This document shows positions 51,630-58,946 of a DNA stretch of 64,000 nucleotides, one piece after another. Position numbers and translations under genes: made by a program. The stretch's first letter is position 1, and every line of letters starts with the position of its first letter. Origin of the DNA: Gemmatimonadota bacterium (GTDB lineage Bacteria > Latescibacterota > UBA2968 > UBA8231); the NCBI GenBank assembly GCA_009841115.1, contig VXML01000107.1, positions 124,001 through 188,000 of the forward strand. Direction: 5' to 3'. A model generated the notes under the pieces. It made no database searches. It saw only the letters and a program-made list of their open reading frames with translations, and was not told where the DNA came from.

Positions 51630-52559
51630 CTACTGGGTCCGCGCTGCTTCGGCCCGTGCCTTGCGCTCGGCCCGCTCGGACGCTTTGCGCTCGGCCACCT
51701 CGGCTTCTGTCGGCAAGCGCCGCGCGGGCATTTCTGGATACTCAAGCGGCAACTCCCAACGCAGGGTTCGCAAGGGGACGTCGCCCAGGTTTTCAATCTG
51801 CAACTCGAGATATTCGTCGTCGGGCCCGACAATAGGCTTCTTGTCGTTGCTTTTGCGATTGGGGAAGAAGACTCGGTAGTAGGTCTTGCCGTCGAGTACT
51901 TCCCCTTCGGGCCGGTCGCTCTCGTATGGATAGAAATTAAACGTCCCGCTGGGCTGGAAGCGCACGCCTTGCTGATTGACCAAGAACGTGCGCGCACCAA
52001 TATCGGCAATATATGGCTTGAGCTGAGACTCTCCGCTCGACAGATAAACGGTAAAGACCAAACGACTGTAGAGCGTCAAGCCCCAACGGTCGTCATACTG
52101 GTCGCGCAGGATGGGAAACTTGGGGTCGTAGATGGCATCAACGACCCGGCGTATGTATTCGGCCCTCCAGATGTCGAAGGCGCGTTTTTGTAGGGGATTG
52201 CGCGCATCAAAGGACGGATTTACGTAGATAAGGTACTGAAAGTAAAGGCTGTTGATGTCCGTGCCGTCTTCGGCCGGATAGGTGCCATCGACATAGGAGT
52301 AGAGTAGTTGTTTGATGCGAAATTCGAGTTGCTCTTGCCCCAAGTCCTCGCGCTCAGCCCGCGCATAGGCGTGGGCAATTTCGTAGGCGAAGGTATGCAA
52401 GGCTGCCTGCACCAAGACGCCGTCGGCACCCCGGTGGCTTCTATTTACGGTGCGCCATACTTCCTGCTCGACGCCCGTAAAGGGGCCTTCCGAAAATTCT
52501 AGGGCGCAGCCAGTGCCCGCCGCACATATCCAGCAAAGGAGCAAGACCCTGCTTGGCAT
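51630..52559 (-). CDS. Exported protein, function unknown
   Basis: A 309-residue protein with an N-terminal signal (VLLLCWICAAGTGC) that could be lipoprotein-type with Cys18 or cleaved by signal peptidase I. The middle (YFQYLIYVNPSFDARNPLQK) and the beta-rich C-terminal half give no recognised family. The last ~35 residues are charged and Ala-rich (A-E-R-K-A-S-E-R-A-E-R-K-A-R). It lies between L9 and the tRNA-Sec gene on the same strand as the ribosomal block and could be its last protein gene. Confidence 0.65.
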   Translation of the reverse strand: MPSRVLLLCWICAAGTGCALEFSEGPFTGVEQEVWRTVNRSHRGADGVLVQAALHTFAYEIAHAYARAEREDLGQEQLEFRIKQLLYSYVDGTYPAEDGTDINSLYFQYLIYVNPSFDARNPLQKRAFDIWRAEYIRRVVDAIYDPKFPILRDQYDDRWGLTLYSRLVFTVYLSSGESQLKPYIADIGARTFLVNQQGVRFQPSGTFNFYPYESDRPEGEVLDGKTYYRVFFPNRKSNDKKPIVGPDDEYLELQIENLGDVPLRTLRWELPLEYPEMPARRLPTEAEVAERKASERAERKARAEAARTQ

Positions 52560-52599
52560 GAATTACCTCCGTCGAGGCGGGAGGATGCCCAGTGTCGCG

Positions 52600-53043
52600 C
52601 TATTCCTTGACGACCCAGACCTTGACCGCTGTTGCCACCTCCGGGTGGAGGCGCACTTCGACATTGTAAACACCCAATTCGCGGATGGGGTCTTCGAGAT
52701 GGATGGCGCGGCGCTCTATCTCGTAGCCCTTTTCGTCGAGCAACTCGGCGATGTGCTGGGCGGTTACCGAACCGAAGAGGCGATCCTCCTCGCCGACCTT
52801 GACCTGCGCAGTGATCGACTCCGCTTCCAGCTTTTTGGCAAGGGCCTCGGCGGCACGACGGTCGCGCTCGGCTAAGGTCTCTTGCTGTTTGCGCCTAGAC
52901 TCAAACTGAGCCATGTTGGCGGCGCTGGCGATCAGGGCCTCATTGCGAGGGATTAGGAAGTTGCGACCATACCCGTTTTTTACCTCCACGACCTCGCCGG
53001 CCGAACCCAAGGATTCAACGTCCTTTAATAGAATTACTTTCAC
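52600..53043 (-). CDS. rplI: 50S ribosomal protein L9
   Basis: A 147-residue L9 of normal length. MKVILLKDVESLGSAGEVVE at the start (GTG codon, GGAGGAC just upstream), then V-K-N-G-Y-G-R-N-F-L-I-P with the family's conserved N-F-L-I-P. The C-terminal RNA-binding domain follows after a long helix (residues about 40-75, ANMAQFESRRKQQETLAERD). The frame runs upstream to 53403, but that part is not L9. It follows DUF2232 and S6 in the usual bacterial order, but S18 is absent. Confidence 0.96.
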   Translation of the reverse strand: MKVILLKDVESLGSAGEVVEVKNGYGRNFLIPRNEALIASAANMAQFESRRKQQETLAERDRRAAEALAKKLEAESITAQVKVGEEDRLFGSVTAQHIAELLDEKGYEIERRAIHLEDPIRELGVYNVEVRLHPEVATAVKVWVVKE

Positions 53044-53087
53044 GACTTGTCCTCCACTTCGTAGAAAACGGCGGTGTTGTTTGAGCC

Positions 53088-53900
53088 TTACGCTTCTTCC
53101 TCTGTGGGGGCTGGGCGCAGCCGCCGCCAATCGAACCAAGTATCCAAAAGCCCCAAGCCCGCCAAGAGTAGAAACGCCAAGCCCGCGACAAAGAAAAGCC
53201 CTACGTAAAACAACAACTCGACCAAAGGCGGCACCCGTTGGCGCAGGGCGAAAAAGCGCAAGACGGCCAAGCCTTGCACTGCGTAGATAATTCCCATCAA
53301 CACGATCAAATTGAGGCCCAAGTCGGCCAACAATCCGTCGCTCAAAAGACTTAGACCCAAGGCCGCGATCAGTACCCAGATCAACTCTTCCCAAGGCCGC
53401 CACAAAGGCAGCGGCAAAGGAGCAGGCAGCGACAGCCCCAACCGCAAGGCCAAGCCCTGACTCAACCGATACGCCACGACAAAAACCAAGAGCAGGGTCG
53501 CCATCTCGATGGCTGGCTGCACTCGCAAGACCGCGTCAATCATCGCGCTTAGCGTCTGGCCGCTTCCCTCTACAGCCATCCCCAAGGCTTGAAACTGCTC
53601 CAAGATGGCGGCGGCGTGCTCTTGGCGCTGTACGCCATCGCGCGCCTGAATCAACTGCCAGAAACACAAGACAGCCGGCGGCGTGCAAGCCATGGCCATG
53701 ACGCGACCATAGGTCTGCTGACGCTCTATTTGCAAAACGGCGAGCAACCCCATAATGGGCACTAGCCCCAACATGGCACCTAGCAGCATGACGGAGCCCA
53801 AGCAAAGCAGGCCGATCAAGGGCAGGGCACCGCGCGAGCCGTAGCGCAGACTAGTCAAAAGCGAAGCGACCGCCAGCGCTATGCCCAGCAGAATCAGCAT
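53088..53900 (-). CDS. DUF2232 (YybS-like) membrane protein
   Basis: A 270-residue integral membrane protein with seven or eight helices, LILLGIALAVASLLTSLRYG at the start and FFVAGLAFLLLAGLGLLDTW near the end. DUF2232 proteins are commonly encoded in the S6-S18-L9 operon, and its place 12 bases after rpsF and before rplI fits. Function in the family is unknown. The identification is from the membrane pattern plus location. Confidence 0.75.
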   Translation of the reverse strand: MLILLGIALAVASLLTSLRYGSRGALPLIGLLCLGSVMLLGAMLGLVPIMGLLAVLQIERQQTYGRVMAMACTPPAVLCFWQLIQARDGVQRQEHAAAILEQFQALGMAVEGSGQTLSAMIDAVLRVQPAIEMATLLLVFVVAYRLSQGLALRLGLSLPAPLPLPLWRPWEELIWVLIAALGLSLLSDGLLADLGLNLIVLMGIIYAVQGLAVLRFFALRQRVPPLVELLFYVGLFFVAGLAFLLLAGLGLLDTWFDWRRLRPAPTEEEA

Positions 53901-53912
53901 CGGCTGCCGACG

Positions 53913-54458
53913 CTAAGAGTCGTCGGACTCTTGGACTACGGCCTCTTCGGGTGCCTCCTCTGCCTCCTCCACCCCCTCTACCTTTTCTACTATCTCTTCA
54001 TCAGGTGCTTCGCGTCCAGACACACCACTGTGGGCCTCGCTGCGGTCTCTCGGGCCCCGAGAGTCCCGATGTGGGCCGCCTCGGTCCCTCGGGCCGCGGG
54101 TCGGTCGGGCAAAGGCTTCTTCGAGGAAATTGTCGGCGGCTAGCTGGGGCACGTGGATAAACTCGCCTTCGACCGCAGTGACGAGGTAGCGCAGCACCAC
54201 TTCGTCGAGCTTGAGCGTCTGTTCTAGCCCTTCGATCGCCGTCGGCTCAGCGGCAAACTGGTAGAGCACGTAGTAGCCTTGATGCCGATTCTTCAGGCTA
54301 GACGAGGTATAGGCCAGACGCCGCAGACCCCAATTGTCGATCCGGACGACTTGCCCGCCATTTTCCCCGAGTAGAGCCTCGTATTTTTCGACGAGTTGAT
54401 CGTATTGGCCCTCGCCGGCTTGGGGGTCCAAGATACATACGAGTTCGTAGTTTCTCAT
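53913..54458 (-). CDS. rpsF: 30S ribosomal protein S6 with acidic C-terminal extension
   Basis: A 181-residue S6. MRNYELVCILDPQAGEGQYD is the family start, and R-I-D-N-W-G-L-R-R-L-A-Y-T and Y-Y-V-L-Y-Q-F-A-A are conserved strands. The S6 core ends near residue 100. After it comes an ~80-residue tail, first Arg/Asp/Gly-rich, then strongly acidic (E-E-A-E-E-A-P-E-E-A-V-V). Tails on S6 are common in some phyla but rarely this long. ATG at 54458 is chosen over 54494. rpsR and ssb, the usual neighbours, are missing between it and L9. Confidence 0.94.
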   Translation of the reverse strand: MRNYELVCILDPQAGEGQYDQLVEKYEALLGENGGQVVRIDNWGLRRLAYTSSSLKNRHQGYYVLYQFAAEPTAIEGLEQTLKLDEVVLRYLVTAVEGEFIHVPQLAADNFLEEAFARPTRGPRDRGGPHRDSRGPRDRSEAHSGVSGREAPDEEIVEKVEGVEEAEEAPEEAVVQESDDS

Positions 54459-54505
54459 TGTATTGCGCTTTCTTGGTTCTGGTCTGGGGCACATCCCTCA
54501 GACGA

Positions 54506-56545
54506 CTAGACTAAAAGCGGTGCCAGGACGAGAGATATCACCGACATCAGCTTGATGAGTATGTTTAGCGACGGACCCGAGGTGTCCTTGAATGGGTCGC
54601 CGACCGTATCGCCGACGACAGCGGCTTTGTGGGGGTCGGAGCCTTTGCCACCCAAGTGGCCCTCTTCGATCCACTTTTTGGCGTTGTCCCAAGCCCCGCC
54701 GCTGTTGGCCATCATCAGCGCCAGCAGGACGCCGCTGACCGTCGCCCCGGCGAGCATGCCGCCCAGGGCGATGGGGCCGAGACCGAACCCAACCGCGACC
54801 GGAGCCAAAACCGCCAACAGGCCTGGAAGGATCATTTCGCGCAGGGCCGCGGTCGTGCTAATCTCCACGCAGCGCCGGGTATCGGGCTTGGCTTTGCCTT
54901 CCATTAGGCCCTCGATCTCGCGGAACTGACGCCGGACTTCCTCGACCATCTTGAAAGCGGCCTTGCCGACCGAGGTCATGGTAATGGAGGCCGCTAGGTA
55001 GGGAAGCATCGCCCCGATAAAAAGCCCGACGACGACAATCGGCGTAGTCACGTCAATGATGATCGGCTTGCCGGTCGCGGTCTCAATGGCGGAGGAATAG
55101 GCTGAAAAAAGCGCCAAGGCCGTCAACGCTGCCGAACCAATGGCAAATCCTTTGCCCATGGCCGCGGTCGTGTTGCCGAGAGAGTCGAGACCATCGGTGA
55201 TCTTGCGCGTGTCTTCGCCCAAGCCCGCCATTTCGGTAATGCCACCGGCGTTGTCGGCGATGGGACCATAGGCGTCAACCGACATGGTGATACCCACTGT
55301 GGCCAGCATGCCGACAGCGGCGATGCCAATCCCAAAAAGCCCGGCAAAGTGGAAGGCCAAGCCAATGGCGACGACGATCCCCAAGGTCGGCAGGACGACG
55401 CTCTCCATGCCGATGGCTAGGCCGGAAATAATATTGGTCGCCACGCCGGTCTTGGAGGTCTCAGCGATGGTGCGGATGGGTTTGCCGCCGGTGTAGTACT
55501 CGGTAAAAAGGCCAATCGCGATCCCGGCCAGACAGCCTGCGCACAGTGCCCACACCGGCTGATTGGATAGGCCGATTGTCCCGGCGACCCACCAAGCACC
55601 CAAAATCATTAGGGCGGCAGCAACCCAAGTCGAGTAGCGCAATGCGGCACCGGGGTCAAAATTTTGTAGTATCCGCACCATTAACACGCCCAGCAGCGAC
55701 GCGGCTATACCAATCGTGATGACGATCAGTGGGAAGCTCATCGCCGCAAGTTTCGCTTGGGTCGGATCGGAGATGCTGGGAGCGAGAGTCGCTAGCAGTG
55801 ATGCGGACGCGGTGGCAGCAATGGCAATAGTAGCGATGACCGATCCAACGTACGATTCAAAGATGTCGGCACCCATGCCAGCGACATCGCCGACATTGTC
55901 ACCGACATTGTCGGCAATAACGGCCGGATTGCGGGGATCGTCCTCGGGAATTCCCGCCTCCACTTTGCCCACCAAGTCGGCACCCACGTCGGCGGTCTTG
56001 GTGAAGATGCCACCGCCAACGCGCGCGAAAAGGGCAATCGAAGAGGCCCCCATAGCGAAGCCATTGATCGTGGATGCTTGGCTTATATCGTGCCAGATAC
56101 CAATGGCGCTAGCCAGTGCGCCAATGCCGAAAAGTCCCAAGCCAGCCACGGCAAGCCCCATCACTGCCCCCCCTGAAAAAGCGATGTTCAGCGCCGGTCC
56201 TTGGCCGTGCTGGTTGGCCGCTTGGGCGGTGCGAACATTGGCGTGGCAGGCCGCCTTCATGCCGGTGTAACCGGCCAAAATGGAGCAAACGGCTCCCGCC
56301 AAGAAAGCGTACGCGGTATGAGAACCGACAAAGGCAAAAAGGAGGGCGAAGACGATGACGATAAATCCGGCGAGAATGGTGTACTCGCGTTTGAGAAAGG
56401 CCATAGCGCCCTCGTGGATAGCCTCTGAGATTTCCACCATCTCTGGAGTGCCCGCTGGAGACTTTTTGATGTAAAAGTATAGCAGGAGCGAGCAAAGCAA
56501 ACCGCCTAGACCGATGAATGGCGCTGCGCTTGTCCAAATTTCCAT
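54506..56545 (-). CDS. hppA: Membrane-bound ion-translocating pyrophosphatase
   Basis: A 679-residue protein with about 16 helices. The catalytic loops are complete: D-V-G-A-D-L-V-G-K-V-E-A-G-I-P-E-D-D-P, D-N-V-G-D-N-V-G-D-V-A-G-M-G-A-D, and G-N-T-T-A-A-M-G-K-G-F-A-I-G-S. Ala at the G-N-T-T-A position, rather than Lys, points to a K+-dependent enzyme. It hydrolyses pyrophosphate and pumps H+ or Na+ across the inner membrane; which ion is not decided. It sits between pth and rpsF on the same strand, adding energy conservation to a translation operon. Confidence 0.97.
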   Translation of the reverse strand: MEIWTSAAPFIGLGGLLCSLLLYFYIKKSPAGTPEMVEISEAIHEGAMAFLKREYTILAGFIVIVFALLFAFVGSHTAYAFLAGAVCSILAGYTGMKAACHANVRTAQAANQHGQGPALNIAFSGGAVMGLAVAGLGLFGIGALASAIGIWHDISQASTINGFAMGASSIALFARVGGGIFTKTADVGADLVGKVEAGIPEDDPRNPAVIADNVGDNVGDVAGMGADIFESYVGSVIATIAIAATASASLLATLAPSISDPTQAKLAAMSFPLIVITIGIAASLLGVLMVRILQNFDPGAALRYSTWVAAALMILGAWWVAGTIGLSNQPVWALCAGCLAGIAIGLFTEYYTGGKPIRTIAETSKTGVATNIISGLAIGMESVVLPTLGIVVAIGLAFHFAGLFGIGIAAVGMLATVGITMSVDAYGPIADNAGGITEMAGLGEDTRKITDGLDSLGNTTAAMGKGFAIGSAALTALALFSAYSSAIETATGKPIIIDVTTPIVVVGLFIGAMLPYLAASITMTSVGKAAFKMVEEVRRQFREIEGLMEGKAKPDTRRCVEISTTAALREMILPGLLAVLAPVAVGFGLGPIALGGMLAGATVSGVLLALMMANSGGAWDNAKKWIEEGHLGGKGSDPHKAAVVGDTVGDPFKDTSGPSLNILIKLMSVISLVLAPLLV

Positions 56546-56580
56546 ATGCGTTTGTAACCCTCCCTCGGTTACGTTGCTTT

Positions 56581-57138
56581 TTAACCGTTGAACTTGTTCA
56601 TGGCCGCCTCAATGCCTTCGGCGTAGTACACTTCGAGCGCCGCATTCCCGCGCTCAATCAAGTCTTCTACCTCGTCTGCTGGGGAAAACGGATCTAGGAC
56701 GTAGTCGATGATGTCCTCGCCTGCGGGTGGAATACCGATCCCTAGGCGCAGACGCGGCACCGCCTCCGTGTTGAGTGCTTCGAGTACCGAAGCCAAACCG
56801 TTGTGCCCGCCATCGCTCCCGCCACGGCGAAAGCGCAGACGCCCAAAGTCGAGCAGGAAGTCGTCGAAGATGACCAGTACGTCTTCGGGAGGCACCTCCC
56901 ATTGGGCACAAAGGGCCGCTGCGGTGCGGCCGCTGCGGTTCATATAGGCTTGGGGCTTGGCCAAGAGCACTTCCCGACCGCCCAGCGCCACTTGGACCAC
57001 TTGGCCCTGTAGGTCCGCTTGAGGTTGCCAGTCAACACCACAGCGCGCCGCTAGGTGATCTACCACCATAAATCCTATGTTGTGCCGCGTTGACGCGTAG
57101 CGCGCACCGGGATTGCCCAAACCCAAGGCTACTTGCAA
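56581..57138 (-). CDS. pth: Peptidyl-tRNA hydrolase
   Basis: A 185-residue enzyme. G-L-G-N-P-G at the start, then T-R-H-N-I-G-F (catalytic His), N-R-S-G for substrate binding, F-D-D-F-L-L-D (catalytic Asp) and R-F-R-R-G-G-S-D-G-G-H-N-G-L are all conserved. It recycles tRNA from aborted translation products. It begins two bases after the L25 stop, so the two are one unit. This is the usual neighbour. Confidence 0.97.
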   Translation of the reverse strand: MQVALGLGNPGARYASTRHNIGFMVVDHLAARCGVDWQPQADLQGQVVQVALGGREVLLAKPQAYMNRSGRTAAALCAQWEVPPEDVLVIFDDFLLDFGRLRFRRGGSDGGHNGLASVLEALNTEAVPRLRLGIGIPPAGEDIIDYVLDPFSPADEVEDLIERGNAALEVYYAEGIEAAMNKFNG

Positions 57139-57140
57139 AC

Positions 57141-57857
57141 CTACTCTTCGCCACCTTCTTCGCCTTCGCCGCCCTCGCCACCTTCTTCGCCTTCGCCACC
57201 TTCGCCGGCCTCTTCTTCGCCTTCGAGAGCTTCGGCCTCCTCGGCTTCTTCCTCCTCAGTGATCAAGCGCGGAGCCAAGATGTTGACAATCGTGCGGGCC
57301 GGGTCGGTGGTAATGCGCGGCTCTTGGTCGATGAGATCGCTCACGTGCAGGCTATCGCCAATGACTAGCGAAGAGATGTCGATTACCATCGCGGAGGGCA
57401 TTTCCGAGACGACGCACTCCATTTCGATTGAGGTCAGCGTCTGCTGCAAGGCCCCGCCCTCGTTGCGGACTCCTTCGGGCTCCCCCTCAGTCAGTATCGG
57501 AACATTGGCGCGCAGCGTCTCGCTCGGGTCGATGCGCAAAAGGTCTAAGTGCAGCGCATCACCGCGGACCTTGTGGTATTGGATGTCGCGAATCAGGGCC
57601 TGCTCAGGAGCTCTATCAGGCTCTTCGTGCTCAATCAAGATAATCGCGTTTTGCCCGCCCTTGCTCAGGATGCGCTCCAGGCCATGGGCATCCGTCTTGA
57701 AGGACTCAGCGGGCTGATTGTGGCCATAGATCACTCCGGGCAACTGGCCCTGTAGGCGACGCATTTGGCCCACTGGGCCCTTGCCCTGCTCTTGGCGAGA
57801 CTGGACTTTGAGCGCGACCTGCTCGCGCGCTTGGATCTGTAGTGGAACTTGCGGCAT
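57141..57857 (-). CDS. rplY: 50S ribosomal protein L25 (Ctc type) with Gly/Glu tail
   Basis: A 238-residue L25 of the two-domain Ctc/TL5 type: N-terminal 5S-RNA-binding part (V-I-Y-G-H-N-Q, LDLLRIDPSETLRANVPI) and the beta C-terminal domain (D-I-S-S-L-V-I-G-D-S-L-H-V). The last ~40 residues are almost entirely Glu, Gly and Ala, an unusually acidic repetitive tail (E-G-G-E-G-G-E-G-E-E). It precedes pth; the gene usually found with these, prs, is not present. A tRNA-Gln gene lies just upstream. Confidence 0.94.
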   Translation of the reverse strand: MPQVPLQIQAREQVALKVQSRQEQGKGPVGQMRRLQGQLPGVIYGHNQPAESFKTDAHGLERILSKGGQNAIILIEHEEPDRAPEQALIRDIQYHKVRGDALHLDLLRIDPSETLRANVPILTEGEPEGVRNEGGALQQTLTSIEMECVVSEMPSAMVIDISSLVIGDSLHVSDLIDQEPRITTDPARTIVNILAPRLITEEEEAEEAEALEGEEEAGEGGEGEEGGEGGEGEEGGEE

Positions 57858-57901
57858 CGGAACCTCTCCTCAAAAAACTTAATCAAATATCAATGGCATA
57901 A

Positions 57902-57976
57902 TGGCAGCCCGGCGAGGACTCGAACCTCGATAAACGGAACCAAAATCCGTTGTCCTACCAATTGAACGACCGGGCT
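57902..57976 (-). tRNA. tRNA-Gln (anticodon UUG)
   Basis: A 75-base tRNA on the minus strand with acceptor AGCCCGG/CCGGGCT, discriminator G and encoded CCA. The anticodon loop TTTTGGT is closed by ACGGA/TCCGT, giving anticodon TTG. T arm GAGG-TTCGAGT-CCTC is normal. It lies between ispE and rplY, a place where tRNA-Gln is often found in bacteria, probably co-transcribed with ispE. Confidence 0.94.
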
Positions 57977-58006
57977 ACCTATCTCTATGCCTCGCACTTC
58001 CCCGAG

Positions 58007-58864
58007 CTAGACCGGCTGACATAAAAAAGACCGGCAACCTTGCCTTTGCAGTGCGCTCTGCGCCTGAGAGGCGGTCTTCCGGTCGTCGAAGATACCGTAA
58101 ACAGTGGAGCCGCTGCCCGACATGGACGTGGCGCGAGCACCCACTCGGTCCAGTTGAGAACGAAGTTCTGCGACGATGGGATAGGTGCGATCTACCGCGG
58201 GCGTGAAGTCGTTCTCCAGCACTTCAAATAACCTGTCGTGGTCAACGCACCCGCCGCTCAGGGAAACGATAAAGTTAAAATAGGGAGAATCTTCTGTCAA
58301 GATAGGGCCGAGTTGGCCATAGGCCCACGCCGTGCTGATCTCGACCTCGGGGTACGCCAACACGTAAAAAACCGCACCTGCCCAGCTCAGCTTGTTGAGG
58401 ATCTCTCCCCGGCCCCTCATTAGAGCGGTGCCGCCTTCCACTAGAAAGGGAATGTCCGAGCCAAGGGTGGCGGCGATCTGGCAAAGGTCTGCGTTCGAGA
58501 ATGGCTGGTCATAGAAGCGATTGAGTGCTCGCAGGGCCGCGGCCGCGTCGGCACTGCCCCCGCCTAAGCCCGCGCCTATGGGTATGTTCTTTTCTAGGTG
58601 GATGCGGAACGACTGGGGCGGGCGGTCAAACTGAGCATGAAAGGCATCAACTGCGCGGCACACCAAATTGTCTGGCCCCGTCGATAGGCTATCGAGGCTA
58701 CAGGTCAATTGATCGGAGGAAACTAATTCAAAGTACAAGACGTCCGCTAAATCCACGCATTGAGCCACACTAAGGATCTCGTGGTAGCCATCGGGACGGC
58801 GACCAACAACCTTAAGCCCCAAGTTTATTTTTGCGTATGCTTTTTCGACCAGCAGACTCTCCAT
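58007..58864 (-). CDS. ispE: 4-diphosphocytidyl-2-C-methyl-D-erythritol kinase
   Basis: A 285-residue GHMP kinase. The start A-Y-A-K-I-N-L-G-L-K-V and G-R-R-P-D-G-Y-H are diagnostic. P-I-G-A-G-L-G-G-G-S-A-D-A-A-A is the ATP-binding glycine loop and S-M-S-G-S-G-S-T-V-Y-G the third GHMP motif. It phosphorylates CDP-ME in the MEP isoprenoid pathway, so the organism makes isoprenoids that way. ATG at 58864 is preferred to 58885, with an AAGGTG site. A promoter lies just upstream. Confidence 0.96.
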   Translation of the reverse strand: MESLLVEKAYAKINLGLKVVGRRPDGYHEILSVAQCVDLADVLYFELVSSDQLTCSLDSLSTGPDNLVCRAVDAFHAQFDRPPQSFRIHLEKNIPIGAGLGGGSADAAAALRALNRFYDQPFSNADLCQIAATLGSDIPFLVEGGTALMRGRGEILNKLSWAGAVFYVLAYPEVEISTAWAYGQLGPILTEDSPYFNFIVSLSGGCVDHDRLFEVLENDFTPAVDRTYPIVAELRSQLDRVGARATSMSGSGSTVYGIFDDRKTASQAQSALQRQGCRSFLCQPV

Positions 58865-58893
58865 CGCTGCACACCTTGACCGCATTTTACTAT

Positions 58894-58922
58894 ATTTTAC
58901 ACTCTATCTTATCAAGTGTCAG
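58894..58922 (-). promoter_or_regulatory. Probable promoter of ispE and the leftward block
   Basis: On the minus strand CTGACA (58922-58917), a 17-base spacer and TAAAAT (58899-58894), each five of six to consensus, about 30 bases before the ispE start. The surrounding gap is AT-rich, as expected between divergent genes. Confidence 0.5.
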
Positions 58923-58946
58923 ATTGGCATACTCTTGAGGATCGAT

